NCBI RefSeq assembly: GCF_046630315.1
Contig: NZ_LQBD01000036.1
Coordinates: forward strand, 137,998 to 201,997
Direction: 5' to 3'
Length of the DNA stretch: 64,000 bases
DNA from: Brucella anthropi_A
GTDB lineage: Bacteria > Pseudomonadota > Alphaproteobacteria > Rhizobiales > Rhizobiaceae
Part shown: piece after piece, positions 10,160-18,635 of the stretch
Layout: each line of letters opens with the position of its first letter
How positions within the stretch are numbered: the first letter of the stretch is position 1
Position numbers and translations under genes: made by a program
The notes under the pieces: model-generated
Database searches by the model: none
Told to the model about the DNA's origin: nothing
The model's input: the letters and a program-made list of their open reading frames with translations, nothing else

Positions 10160-10382
10160 TACCCATACCTCAAATTATTGCGATCAAATTTAATAATATC
10201 TAAAATATATCTATCAATCTATATTTAGATTTAAATGAAAATATAATATAAAATCAGACTAACAATATTTTATATGTAACATAACGCCAAATCAATACTG
10301 ATGTTGCCGTTATGTTACATACATTCTCGCCAATCGGTACTACATACCCTGCCGTCTCAATTATATTTTCTAGGAGTTTTCG
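10160..10382 (+). promoter_or_regulatory. AT-rich omp25d upstream region with a 14-bp inverted repeat
   Basis: This spacer is strikingly AT-rich against a GC-rich genome. It contains a perfect 14-bp inverted repeat (10273-10286 with 10308-10321; core ATGTAACATAACG) separated by 21 nt, ending about 60 nt before the omp25d start. The AT run upstream could act as an UP element or a nucleoid-protein site; the repeat could be an operator or a leader hairpin. Function is inferred. Confidence 0.5.
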
Positions 10383-11075
10383 ATGAAGATCAAAATTTTA
10401 CTGAGTGCCTCCCTGCTCGCAGTTGTTGCCAGCACCGGCGCGTACGCCGCAGACGCAATCACCGCACAGGAACCAGCCCCGATGGCCGTGGCTCCGGTCT
10501 TTTCCTGGGGCGGTGCTTATATCGGTGGTGAAGTCGGCTGGGGCTGGGCTCGCTCCAAACTTGACGACAAGTCCAACGGCCAATCCAGCGAATTCAAGCC
10601 GAACGGTTTCATCGGCGGCGTCTATGCCGGCTATAACTTCGACATGGGCAACAATGTCATTCTCGGTGTCGACGGCAACTTCGACTATGACAACATGAAG
10701 AAGTCGCATGACTATATCTCAAGCGGCAACGCCGTTCAGACCTCGGCTGAAACGAAACTGCAATGGTCGGGCGCGGTGCGTGCACGTGCTGGCTATGCCG
10801 TTGACCGTTTCATGCCTTACATCGCCGGTGGTGTTGCCTTTGGCGGCGTGAAGAACTCGCTCAATGTCGGCGGCAGCAGCTATAGCAGCGACAAGACCCT
10901 GACCGGCTGGACCGCAGGCGCCGGTATCGACTATGCCGCGACCGACAATATCCTGCTCCGCCTCGAATATCGCTACACCGATTTCGGCAAGAAGGACTTC
11001 GGTTTGGGCGACTACAACACCCGCGGCTCGTTCAAGACCAACGATATCCGCCTCGGCGTCGCTTACAAGTTCTAA
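10383..11075 (+). CDS. omp25d: Omp25/Omp31-family outer-membrane protein (Omp25d)
   Basis: A 230-aa paralogue of the preceding protein. The signal peptide ends A-Y-A at 20-22, followed by ADAITAQEPAP, FSWGGAYIGGEVGWGWA and the shared blocks AVRARAGYAVDRFMPYIAGG and TLTGWTAGAGIDYAATDN, ending LGVAYKF. AGGAG precedes the ATG by 7 nt. Each gene of the pair has its own terminator, so they are probably expressed separately rather than as one operon. Family members are major surface antigens that bind the envelope tightly and affect virulence and innate immune sensing. Confidence 0.85.
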   Translation: MKIKILLSASLLAVVASTGAYAADAITAQEPAPMAVAPVFSWGGAYIGGEVGWGWARSKLDDKSNGQSSEFKPNGFIGGVYAGYNFDMGNNVILGVDGNFDYDNMKKSHDYISSGNAVQTSAETKLQWSGAVRARAGYAVDRFMPYIAGGVAFGGVKNSLNVGGSSYSSDKTLTGWTAGAGIDYAATDNILLRLEYRYTDFGKKDFGLGDYNTRGSFKTNDIRLGVAYKF

Positions 11076-11097
11076 GCACAGCCCGAGAGGAATTGAG

Positions 11098-11128
11098 AAA
11101 AGGCTCCGCTTCGGCGGAGCCTTTTTTG
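11098..11128 (+). terminator. Terminator of omp25d
   Basis: A 12-bp stem (11098-11109 with 11114-11125) capped by a TTCG tetraloop and followed by TTTTTT. Confidence 0.93.
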
Positions 11129-11294
11129 TGCATGCATGATTTACATCCCTTTAAACTGCCGTATTTATCCTGCACCGGATTAGGCCCTTATTTGCTTTTG
11201 CGGCGCAAAATCCCGTAAAGCACTCAATGACAATAAATTTCACCGGCCTGCTTCACGATGGGACCGGCGAGCGGGTGGGCGGATCTAGGCTGAC

Positions 11295-13583
11295 ATGGCA
11301 TCGCGTGACGATAAAAACCGGCGCATCGAACCTTCCTTCGGTGGCGAAGAGAAAAAGGATGACGAGGTTTTTCGCGTTGACGAGGAGGATCGCATGGCCC
11401 GCACGCAGCAGCGCCGACGCAGGCAATCCGACGATGGGGAGCCGCGCTCTTCACGCAGAGCCAGGAAAAAGTCGCGCGGCTTCTTCGGCTTTCTGCGCCG
11501 CGCATTCTATTGGTGCCTCGTGCTGGGATTATGGGGCGGCATCGCCTTTGCCGGGATATTGGTCTATTTCGCAGCCAAGATGCCGCCGACGACCGATTGG
11601 GCCATTCCGGATCGCCCGCCCAATGTGCGCATTGTCGATGTCAACGGCAATCTGATCGCCAATCGCGGCACCACCGGCGGCGAGGCCATCGGCCTGCACG
11701 AAATGTCGCCCTATATTCCACAGGCGGTCATCGCCATCGAGGACCGGCGCTTCTATTCGCATTTCGGCATTGATCCTATCGGCCTTACCCGCGCGGTTGT
11801 AACCAACCTCGTTTCGGGCCGGGCCGTTCAGGGCGGGTCCACACTCACGCAGCAGCTTGCCAAGAACCTGTTTCTTTCTCCCGACCGCACGCTGGAGCGC
11901 AAGGTACAGGAAGTCATGCTCGCCTTGTGGCTTGAGCACAAATACACCAAGGACCAGATATTGGAGATGTATCTGAACCGGGTCTATCTCGGGTCCGGCG
12001 CTTTTGGCGTCGATGCGGCGTCACGGCGTTACTTCAACAAATCGGCCAAGGACGTGAACCTGATGGAGGCGGCAACCCTTGCCGGTCTTCTGAAAGCACC
12101 CTCGCGCCTTTCGCCTGCCCGCGATCCGGAAGCCGCCGCCGCGCGTGCCAAGCTGGTGCTTGGCGCCATGCGCGAGGAAGGCATGGTGGATGACAGCCAG
12201 ATGGCCATCGCCGAAAGCGAACCGATGACGCGCGCGCCATCCTACTGGCAAGGGTCGGAAAACTACGTTGCCGACAAGGTGGTGGCGGAACTGCCCGAGC
12301 TGATCGGCGAGGCGAAAGACGATATCACCGTCCAGACCACTATTGATCTCAACCTGCAACGCGCTGGCGAAGAAGCGATCAAGGACCAGATCTCCCAGAA
12401 CGGGAAAAAGATGAATGCCAGCCAGGGCGCGCTTGTCTCCATCGACAGCACCGGCGCGGTGCGCGCCATGGTCGGCGGCGTCGATTATGCGACAAGCCAG
12501 TTCGACCGTGTGACGGATGCACGCCGCCAGCCGGCCTCCTCTTTCAAGCCCTTCGTCTACCTGTCCGCACTGGAACAGGGACGCACGCCGGATTCGGTGC
12601 GCAATGACGCGCCGGTGCGCATCGGCAAATGGACGCCCAGCAACGATAACGGCAAATATATGGGGCCGGTCACGCTCGCGACCGCGCTGTCGCATTCGCT
12701 GAACTCGGTTGCCGCGCAGCTCGTGATGGAAGTCGGCCCGCAGACGGTGATCGATACGGCCCACCGGCTTGGCGTGCAGTCGAAACTCGAGCCGAATGCC
12801 TCGCTGGCGCTCGGCACATCGGAGGTGACGCTGCTGGAACTGACCGATGCCTATGTGCCGTTTGCCAATGGCGGCTATCGCGCGCCGGTCTATTTCATCA
12901 CCAAGGTGACGGATTCGGACGGCAAGGTCCTTTATCAGAAGGAAGACGGCGTCGGCCCGCGTGTCATCGACGAACGCAATGTCGGCATGATGAACGCCAT
13001 GCTGCGGCGCACCGTGGAAGACGGAACGGCCAAGCGCGCCGCCTTCGGCTGGCCCGCCGCGGGCAAGACCGGCACCAGCCAGAATTTCCGTGATGCCTGG
13101 TTCGTCGGCTATACGGCCAATCTCACCACCGGCGTATGGTTCGGCAATGACGATGGCAAGGGGATGAAGCGCGTATTCGGTGCGACGCTTCCCGTTGCAG
13201 CGTGGAAAAGCTTCATGAAGGAAGCGCATAAGGGCGTGCCCGTGGCAGAGCTTCCGGGCCATTACGATATTCAGAACATCGTTCCCGGCGGCAGCGATGG
13301 CATCGACCCGAATGCGCCTTACGATCCCGGCATGATGCCGCAGGAGCCCTATGGCAATCAGCCGATGGCGGGCAATGGCGATGACGGCTACTGGCCGCCT
13401 GCGCCCGATTCTCCGGTCCGCAGCGGCATCCAGCAGTCGAGCCAGACCGGACCTGCGAGCTATCCGGCCAACGGCAATGACACTTATCGCCCGATGCCGC
13501 CCGGTGATGTGGGTGGCGGGCAACCGCAGCAGTCAGGAAAGTCCACGACCTTGCTCGACATCATCATGGGTAATTCGCAATAG
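11295..13583 (+). CDS. Class A penicillin-binding protein (PBP1A-type)
   Basis: A 762-aa bifunctional peptidoglycan synthase. A very basic cytoplasmic tail (1-65) is followed by one membrane anchor (about 70-93). The GT51 transglycosylase domain has IAIEDRRFYSHFG (catalytic Glu149) and GGSTLTQQLAKN (180-191). The transpeptidase domain has SSFKPF (SxxK, near 415), SHSLN (SxN) and KTGTSQ (near 592). A Pro/Gln/Gly-rich tail of about 90 residues follows. It polymerises and cross-links glycan strands at the periplasmic face. The ATG at 11295 is the first in frame, with a weak ribosome site. Confidence 0.92.
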   Translation: MASRDDKNRRIEPSFGGEEKKDDEVFRVDEEDRMARTQQRRRRQSDDGEPRSSRRARKKSRGFFGFLRRAFYWCLVLGLWGGIAFAGILVYFAAKMPPTTDWAIPDRPPNVRIVDVNGNLIANRGTTGGEAIGLHEMSPYIPQAVIAIEDRRFYSHFGIDPIGLTRAVVTNLVSGRAVQGGSTLTQQLAKNLFLSPDRTLERKVQEVMLALWLEHKYTKDQILEMYLNRVYLGSGAFGVDAASRRYFNKSAKDVNLMEAATLAGLLKAPSRLSPARDPEAAAARAKLVLGAMREEGMVDDSQMAIAESEPMTRAPSYWQGSENYVADKVVAELPELIGEAKDDITVQTTIDLNLQRAGEEAIKDQISQNGKKMNASQGALVSIDSTGAVRAMVGGVDYATSQFDRVTDARRQPASSFKPFVYLSALEQGRTPDSVRNDAPVRIGKWTPSNDNGKYMGPVTLATALSHSLNSVAAQLVMEVGPQTVIDTAHRLGVQSKLEPNASLALGTSEVTLLELTDAYVPFANGGYRAPVYFITKVTDSDGKVLYQKEDGVGPRVIDERNVGMMNAMLRRTVEDGTAKRAAFGWPAAGKTGTSQNFRDAWFVGYTANLTTGVWFGNDDGKGMKRVFGATLPVAAWKSFMKEAHKGVPVAELPGHYDIQNIVPGGSDGIDPNAPYDPGMMPQEPYGNQPMAGNGDDGYWPPAPDSPVRSGIQQSSQTGPASYPANGNDTYRPMPPGDVGGGQPQQSGKSTTLLDIIMGNSQ

Positions 13584-13713
13584 GATGAGTGATGGCCATC
13601 GCGACCGTTGGTCATGACTCGCGATCAAGTGAAGCAGCTTCGATGCAAGCTTGTTAATTCCCCTCGAAATCTTGAGCCGCTTGGTCTATTCAAGATTGGA
13701 GAGCGAGGTTTCC

Positions 13714-14505
13714 ATGTCCCAAGTCCCCCAAAAAGACGTTTCCGGTTCCGCAGCGCCCAAGGCGGATACCGAGCGTAAAACCCTGGTCCTGACCGGGGCC
13801 AGCCGTGGCATCGGCCACGCGACGGTGAAGCGTTTTTCGCGCGCCGGGTGGCGCGTCATCACCTGCTCGCGACAGGATTTTTCCGACAATTGCCCATGGC
13901 CCGCAGGCCCCGAAGACCACATCAAGGTCGATCTGGCCGATCAGGAAGATGTCGGCAAGGCAATCGCCGAAATCCGCCGCCGTCTCGAGGCCAATGGCAG
14001 CAAGCTGCACGCATTGGTCAACAATGCGGGCATTTCGCCGAAGGCGGAAGGCGGACGCCGCATGAACTCCATCGAAACACCGATGGCGGTCTGGCGCGAT
14101 GTGTTCCAGGTGAACTTCATGGCGCCGATCATGCTGGCGCGCGGCCTGTTCAAGGAACTGGAAGCAGCCCAGGGTTCGGTCGTCAACGTGACCTCCATCG
14201 CCGGCAGCCGCGTGCACCCCTTCGCCGGAACAGCCTATGCAACGTCAAAGGCCGCACTGGCCGCATTGACCCGCGAAATGGCGTCCGACTTTGGGCCTTA
14301 TGGCATCCGCGTCAATGCCATTGCGCCCGGCGAAATCGATACGGCGATCCTTTCGCCGGGAACCGACAAGCTGGTGGAACAGCTTCCCATGCGCCGCCTC
14401 GGCAAGACATCGGAAGTGGCGGAAACCATCTACTTCCTCTGTTCAGAGGCTTCATCCTATGTGACGGGGTCGGAAATTCACATCAATGGCGGCCAGCACG
14501 TCTGA
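13714..14505 (+). CDS. Short-chain dehydrogenase/reductase
   Basis: A 263-aa classical SDR oxidoreductase. It has the Rossmann motif TGASRGIG (27-34), NNAG near 104, catalytic Ser161, Tyr175 and Lys179 (YATSK), and the PG motif after the active site. NAD(P)-dependent; the substrate is unknown. ATG 13714 is preceded by GAGCGAGG; an upstream in-frame start would add 21 residues without a ribosome site. It stands alone, with its own terminator. Confidence 0.9.
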   Translation: MSQVPQKDVSGSAAPKADTERKTLVLTGASRGIGHATVKRFSRAGWRVITCSRQDFSDNCPWPAGPEDHIKVDLADQEDVGKAIAEIRRRLEANGSKLHALVNNAGISPKAEGGRRMNSIETPMAVWRDVFQVNFMAPIMLARGLFKELEAAQGSVVNVTSIAGSRVHPFAGTAYATSKAALAALTREMASDFGPYGIRVNAIAPGEIDTAILSPGTDKLVEQLPMRRLGKTSEVAETIYFLCSEASSYVTGSEIHINGGQHV

Positions 14506-14514
14506 TAACCTTAG

Positions 14515-14549
14515 AAAGCGCGGAGATTGAAATTCTCCGCGCTTTTGTG
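14515..14549 (+). terminator. Terminator after the SDR gene
   Basis: AAAGCGCGGAGA (14515-14526) pairs with TCTCCGCGCTTT (14534-14545), a 12-bp perfect stem with a 7-nt loop and a T-rich end. Confidence 0.9.
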
Positions 14550-14592
14550 CTTATGTCTTTTTCAATCGATTTAACAGCTGAGTTGTGCCTTC

Positions 14593-15519
14593 ATGATCCT
14601 GTGTTGCGGTGAATCCCTGATCGACATGCTGCCACGCGAAACAGCAGGCGGAGAGACCGCGTTCCAGCCCTTTGCGGGCGGCTCCGTCTTCAACACGGCC
14701 ATTGCGCTGGGACGGCTCGACGTTCCAACCGGGTTCTTTTCCGGCATTTCATCGGATTTTTTCGGCGAGGTGCTGCGCGATAATCTGGCGCGATCCAATG
14801 TCGATTATTCCTTTGCCGCAATCTCGGATCGCCCAACCACGCTGGCTTTCGTGCGTCTGGTGGACGGACAGGCACGCTATGCCTTCTATGATGAAAACAC
14901 TGCGGGCCGCATGCTGGCCGAAAGCGACCTGCCCTATGTCGATGATGCCGTCGACGCGATGCTGTTTGGCTGCATCAGCCTGATTTCCGAACCCTGCGGC
15001 AGCGTCTATGAAGCGCTGATGACGCGCGAAGCCCCAAGACGCATCATGTTCCTCGACCCGAATATCCGCGCAAGCTTTATCACCGACCGCGATAAACACC
15101 TCAAGCGCATGAAGCGTATGATCGCGCTGGCCGATATCGTGAAGCTTTCCGATGAAGACCTGGCCTGGTTCGGCGAGAAGGGCAGCCACGACGAAATTGC
15201 CGCCGAATGGCTGAAGCTTGGACCGAAACTGGTGGTCATCACCAAGGGTGCGCATGGCGCCGATGCCTATACGGCCAAGGCGACCGTGCGCGTGCCGGGC
15301 GTGAAAGTGGATGTGGTCGACACTGTCGGCGCGGGCGACACGGTCAATGCGGGCATTCTTGCCAGCCTTCACGATCAGGGCCTTCTCGACAAGAACGCGC
15401 TTGCAGACCTCACCGAAGACCAGATCCATTCCGCTGTCGCGCTCGGCGTCCGGGCTGCTGCGGTGACTGTCGCGCGCGCAGGCGCAAACCCGCCCTGGGC
15501 GCACGAAATGAAGGATTGA
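14593..15519 (+). CDS. PfkB-family sugar kinase (fructokinase-like)
   Basis: A 308-aa ribokinase-family kinase. The N-terminus CCGESLIDMLP and FAGGSVFNTAIALGRL is the sugar-binding signature. The C-terminal signature is DTVGAGDTVNAG, with the catalytic Asp at about 249; Val replaces the usual Phe after the Thr. It probably phosphorylates fructose or a related sugar with ATP. The methyltransferase gene begins 22 nt downstream, so the two may be cotranscribed. Substrate is inferred from family resemblance only. Confidence 0.85.
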   Translation: MILCCGESLIDMLPRETAGGETAFQPFAGGSVFNTAIALGRLDVPTGFFSGISSDFFGEVLRDNLARSNVDYSFAAISDRPTTLAFVRLVDGQARYAFYDENTAGRMLAESDLPYVDDAVDAMLFGCISLISEPCGSVYEALMTREAPRRIMFLDPNIRASFITDRDKHLKRMKRMIALADIVKLSDEDLAWFGEKGSHDEIAAEWLKLGPKLVVITKGAHGADAYTAKATVRVPGVKVDVVDTVGAGDTVNAGILASLHDQGLLDKNALADLTEDQIHSAVALGVRAAAVTVARAGANPPWAHEMKD

Positions 15520-15541
15520 CGCAGGGAACGAGCGACCGGCC

Positions 15542-16279
15542 ATGGCCCAGAATATTTATGACCGAGACGATTTCTTCACCGCATACAGCCAGTTGCCGCG
15601 CTCGGTACATGGGCTGGAAGGCGCGCCGGAATGGCCCCTCGTCCGCTCGCTCCTGCCCGATCTGACAGGCCGTGACATTGCCGATCTCGGTTGCGGCTTC
15701 GGCTGGTTTTGCCGCTTCGCCCGCGAAAACGGGGCTGCCTCCATCACCGGCTACGATCTTTCGGAAAATATGCTGGAACGCGCGCGCCGCGACACCGATG
15801 ACGATGCGGTGCGCTATATTCAGGCGGATATGGAAGCGCTGGAGCTTCCGGAGGCAAGCTTCGATCTCGTCTATAGTTCGCTGGCCTTTCACTATATCCG
15901 TGACTTCCCGCGTCTTTTGAAGACGATCCATGCGGCTTTGCGGCCGGAAGGTCGCCTTGTTTTCACGATCGAGCATCCGATCTTCATGGCCTCTCTTGCG
16001 CCGGGCTGGGTCGAGGACGGCAATGGCCGGAAGCACTGGCCGGTCGACCATTATGCCATGGAGGGCGAGCGGCGAACCGACTGGCTGGCCGAAGGCGTCA
16101 TCAAATATCACCGCCGTCTCGGCACCACAGTCAATGCGCTGATCGAAGCCGGATTTGTCATCAACCGGCTGGAGGAATGGCATCCCTCGCCGGAGCAGAT
16201 CGCGGCATGGCCGGCGCTGTCGGAGGAAATGGAGCGCCCCATGCTGATGACGCTTTCCGTCAGCCGACAGACTGCTTGA
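15542..16279 (+). CDS. Class I SAM-dependent methyltransferase
   Basis: A 245-aa protein with the SAM-binding motif I IADLGCGFGWF (46-55), an acidic residue at the end of strand 2 (TGYDLSENML) and the motif QADMEALELP, as in Methyltransf_11/25 proteins. The C-terminal half (HYAMEGERRTDWL, VINRLEEWHPSPEQ) resembles a widespread bacterial group of unknown substrate. It lies 22 nt behind the PfkB kinase gene. Confidence 0.88.
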   Translation: MAQNIYDRDDFFTAYSQLPRSVHGLEGAPEWPLVRSLLPDLTGRDIADLGCGFGWFCRFARENGAASITGYDLSENMLERARRDTDDDAVRYIQADMEALELPEASFDLVYSSLAFHYIRDFPRLLKTIHAALRPEGRLVFTIEHPIFMASLAPGWVEDGNGRKHWPVDHYAMEGERRTDWLAEGVIKYHRRLGTTVNALIEAGFVINRLEEWHPSPEQIAAWPALSEEMERPMLMTLSVSRQTA

Positions 16280-16343
16280 CCCGCCACATTTCACGCCTTT
16301 TATAGGGGTGGGCGGGCACGAATCAGACTGGCGAGGAGAAACC

Positions 16344-17166
16344 ATGGACGTGTTGCGCATTGCAGCCTTTTCGCAAGGCAATCAGGGCGGCAATCCCGCC
16401 GGAGTATCGATCACCGATCACATGCCCTCCCCGCAAGACATGCAGAAAATCGCCAAGGATGTCGGCTTTTCCGAAACCGCCTTTGCCGCACCGGAAGGCG
16501 ACAGCTGGCGGGTGCGGTATTTTGCGCCGGAGATGGAAGTTCCGTTTTGCGGCCATGCCACGATTGCACTTGGCGCGGCTCTTGCCATGCGCGAAGGCGA
16601 TGGCCGTTTCGCGCTCAAGCTTAACAATGGCGATATCAGCGTCGAGGGCCGCAAGGAAGGCGACCTGTTTGCGGCCAGCCTGCAATCGCCGCCGACGCGC
16701 CAGCGCGCCGCCAATGACGCGGAAGTGGACCAGGCGCTGGCGCTGTTCAATTTCGAAAGGGACGATCTGGCGCCCGGCCTCACACCGGCACTGATCCATG
16801 CCGGGGCAGACCATATCATGCTGCCGCTTCGCTCACGCGAGAAGCTCGCCTCAATGCATTACGACATGGCGCGCGGGCGCATCCTGATGAAGCGGCAAGG
16901 CTGGACGACGATCCTGCTCATCTATTCCGAAACGCTTCCACAGCCGCAATCCGTTTGCCTCGGGCGGGGTGTATGAAGACCCGGCCACCGGCGCGGCCAC
17001 GGCGGCCTTCGCCGCCTATCTGCGCGATAGCGGCTGGCCGCATGGCGGCGAGATCGAAGTGTTTCAGGGTGAGGATATGGGCAGCCCGTCACACCTGCGC
17101 GCCCAGATCGGCAATGAACGCGGCGGCTCTATTCGCGTTTCCGGCACAGCGCGGCTGATGGAATAG
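16344..17166 (+). pseudogene. PhzF-family isomerase gene with a frameshift
   Basis: The first frame (16344 onward, ribosome site GAGGAG) encodes the PhzF N-terminal half, with GNQGGNPAGVSI, SETAFAAPE and the PFCGHATIALGAA motif. After the Thr codon at 16932-16934 the conserved continuation FHSRNPFASGGVYEDPATGAAT is only in the +1 frame and ends at 17166. The span is 823 nt, that is 274 codons plus one base. In the original frame translation ends at 16976. PhzF proteins are diaminopimelate-epimerase-fold isomerases of mostly unknown substrate. It may be a true pseudogene or a sequencing error. Confidence 0.82.
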
Positions 17167-17167
17167 A

Positions 17168-17208
17168 GCATGTCTCCCGAAAGTGGAAACCGGTTTCGGG
17201 AGGCATGC
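17168..17208. repeat. Dispersed palindromic repeat (Rhizobiales type)
   Basis: A 15-bp inverted repeat with one T-G position: GCATGTCTCCCGAAA (17168-17182) and TTTCGGGAGGCATGC (17194-17208), with loop GTGGAAACCGG. This motif is familiar as an intergenic repeat in Brucella and related Rhizobiales. It lies between the PhzF and pncB genes, which converge here. Confidence 0.75.
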
Positions 17209-17238
17209 GTAAAAACAAATAGACAGAGCTACAGTTCG

Positions 17239-18543
17239 TCAGACCTTGACGAGCTGCTCCACCCGCGCCTCATTTCCGAAGAATTTGAGATAGCGCGCCA
17301 CTTCCTTGGGATCGCCGGTCGCCTTTTGCGGATTGTCGGAAAGCTTGACCGCCGGATGGCCGTTGGCATCCGTTACCTTGCAGACCAGCGAAATGGCATT
17401 CAGCCCTTCAATTTGCTTCGGGGCACAGCCCGCAAAATCATTGGTGAGGTTGGTGCCCCAGCCGAAACTCATGCGCACCCGTCCCTCGAAATGACGATAG
17501 GTTTCCTCGATCGTATCCACGTCGAGCGCGTCGGAAAAGATCAGCAGCTTTTCGCGCGGGTCCTTGCCGCGTGACTTCCACCATTCGATGATGCGTTCGC
17601 CGCCTTCAATCGGCGGGGCGCTGTCGGGGCGAAAGCCGGTCCAGTCGGCAACCCAGTCCGGCGCATCGCGCAGGAAGGCAGCCGTGCCGAAGGCATCCGG
17701 CAGCACGATCAGAAGATTGCCGCCATAATAGCGGTTCCAGTCCTGCAGCACGCGATAGGGTGCCGAGCGCAATTCATCGTCATTCATGGCGAGAGCTGCC
17801 AGCACCATCGGCAATTCATGCGCATTGGTGCCGAGCGCTTCAAGGTCGGTATCCATGGCCAGCAGCACATTGCTGGTGCCGGTGAAGGCATCGCCGATAC
17901 CTTCCTTCAGCGCTTCCACGCACCAGCGCTGCCACAGGAAGGAATGGCGGCGGCGTGTGCCGAAATCGGAAATCTTCAGGCCCGGAAGCTGGCGCAGACG
18001 CTCGACCTTGCTCCACATCTTCGCCTTGGCGCGGGCATAAAGCACGTCCAGCGAAAATGGTCCGAGATTTTTCATCGCCGCGCGCGAGCGCAGTTCATTG
18101 ATGATGGCAAGGGCCGGAATTTCCCACATGGTCGTGTGTGACCATGCGCCATGGAAATGCAGCTCGTACTGGCCGTCCTTGCGGCGCAGATCATATTCCG
18201 GCAGCTGGAAATCATGCAGCCAGTTCAGGAATTCGGGCTGGAAAATCTGCTTGCGGCCATAGAAGCTGTTACCCGCCAGCCAGATCATTTCCTTTTTGGA
18301 AAAGCGCAGCGTGCGGGCATGGTCGAGCTGCGCGCGCAATTCGCCCTCATCGATCTCATCGGCAAGGCGCACGGAGGTCGTGCGGTTGATGAGCGAGAAG
18401 GTTGCATCCACCTTGGGGTAAAGGCCCCAGATCATCTGCAGCATCAAAAGCTTGTAGAAATCCGTATCCAGAAGGCTGCGGACAATGGGATCGAGCTTCC
18501 ATGCGTGATTGTAGACGCGGCGCGCAATATCAGTCTTGGCCAT
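17239..18543 (-). CDS. pncB: Nicotinate phosphoribosyltransferase
   Basis: A 434-aa enzyme of the Preiss-Handler NAD salvage route, converting nicotinate and PRPP (with ATP) to nicotinate mononucleotide. Recognised by SLLDTDFYKLLMLQMI near the N-terminus, the FGTRRRHSF block, FTGTSNVLLA and the C-terminal SFGWGTNLTNDF phosphate-binding region. ATG 18543 is chosen because GGAGG lies 6 nt upstream; the open frame continues 32 codons further without a ribosome site. Brucella depends on external nicotinate in many isolates, so this gene is likely important for NAD supply (inference). Confidence 0.95.
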   Translation of the reverse strand: MAKTDIARRVYNHAWKLDPIVRSLLDTDFYKLLMLQMIWGLYPKVDATFSLINRTTSVRLADEIDEGELRAQLDHARTLRFSKKEMIWLAGNSFYGRKQIFQPEFLNWLHDFQLPEYDLRRKDGQYELHFHGAWSHTTMWEIPALAIINELRSRAAMKNLGPFSLDVLYARAKAKMWSKVERLRQLPGLKISDFGTRRRHSFLWQRWCVEALKEGIGDAFTGTSNVLLAMDTDLEALGTNAHELPMVLAALAMNDDELRSAPYRVLQDWNRYYGGNLLIVLPDAFGTAAFLRDAPDWVADWTGFRPDSAPPIEGGERIIEWWKSRGKDPREKLLIFSDALDVDTIEETYRHFEGRVRMSFGWGTNLTNDFAGCAPKQIEGLNAISLVCKVTDANGHPAVKLSDNPQKATGDPKEVARYLKFFGNEARVEQLVKV

Positions 18544-18635
18544 GACGGCCTCCATTGCATGATCATATGCTTCAACCAAACCAAATGCTTGGCAGCAAAA
18601 AGAAAGGCGGGTTTTCACCCGCCTTTTTAGTCGCT

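Noticed and set aside
10301..10531. Short frame overlapping the omp25d start
   Set aside because: Out of frame with the clear signal-peptide gene and runs through the inverted repeat; no ribosome site.
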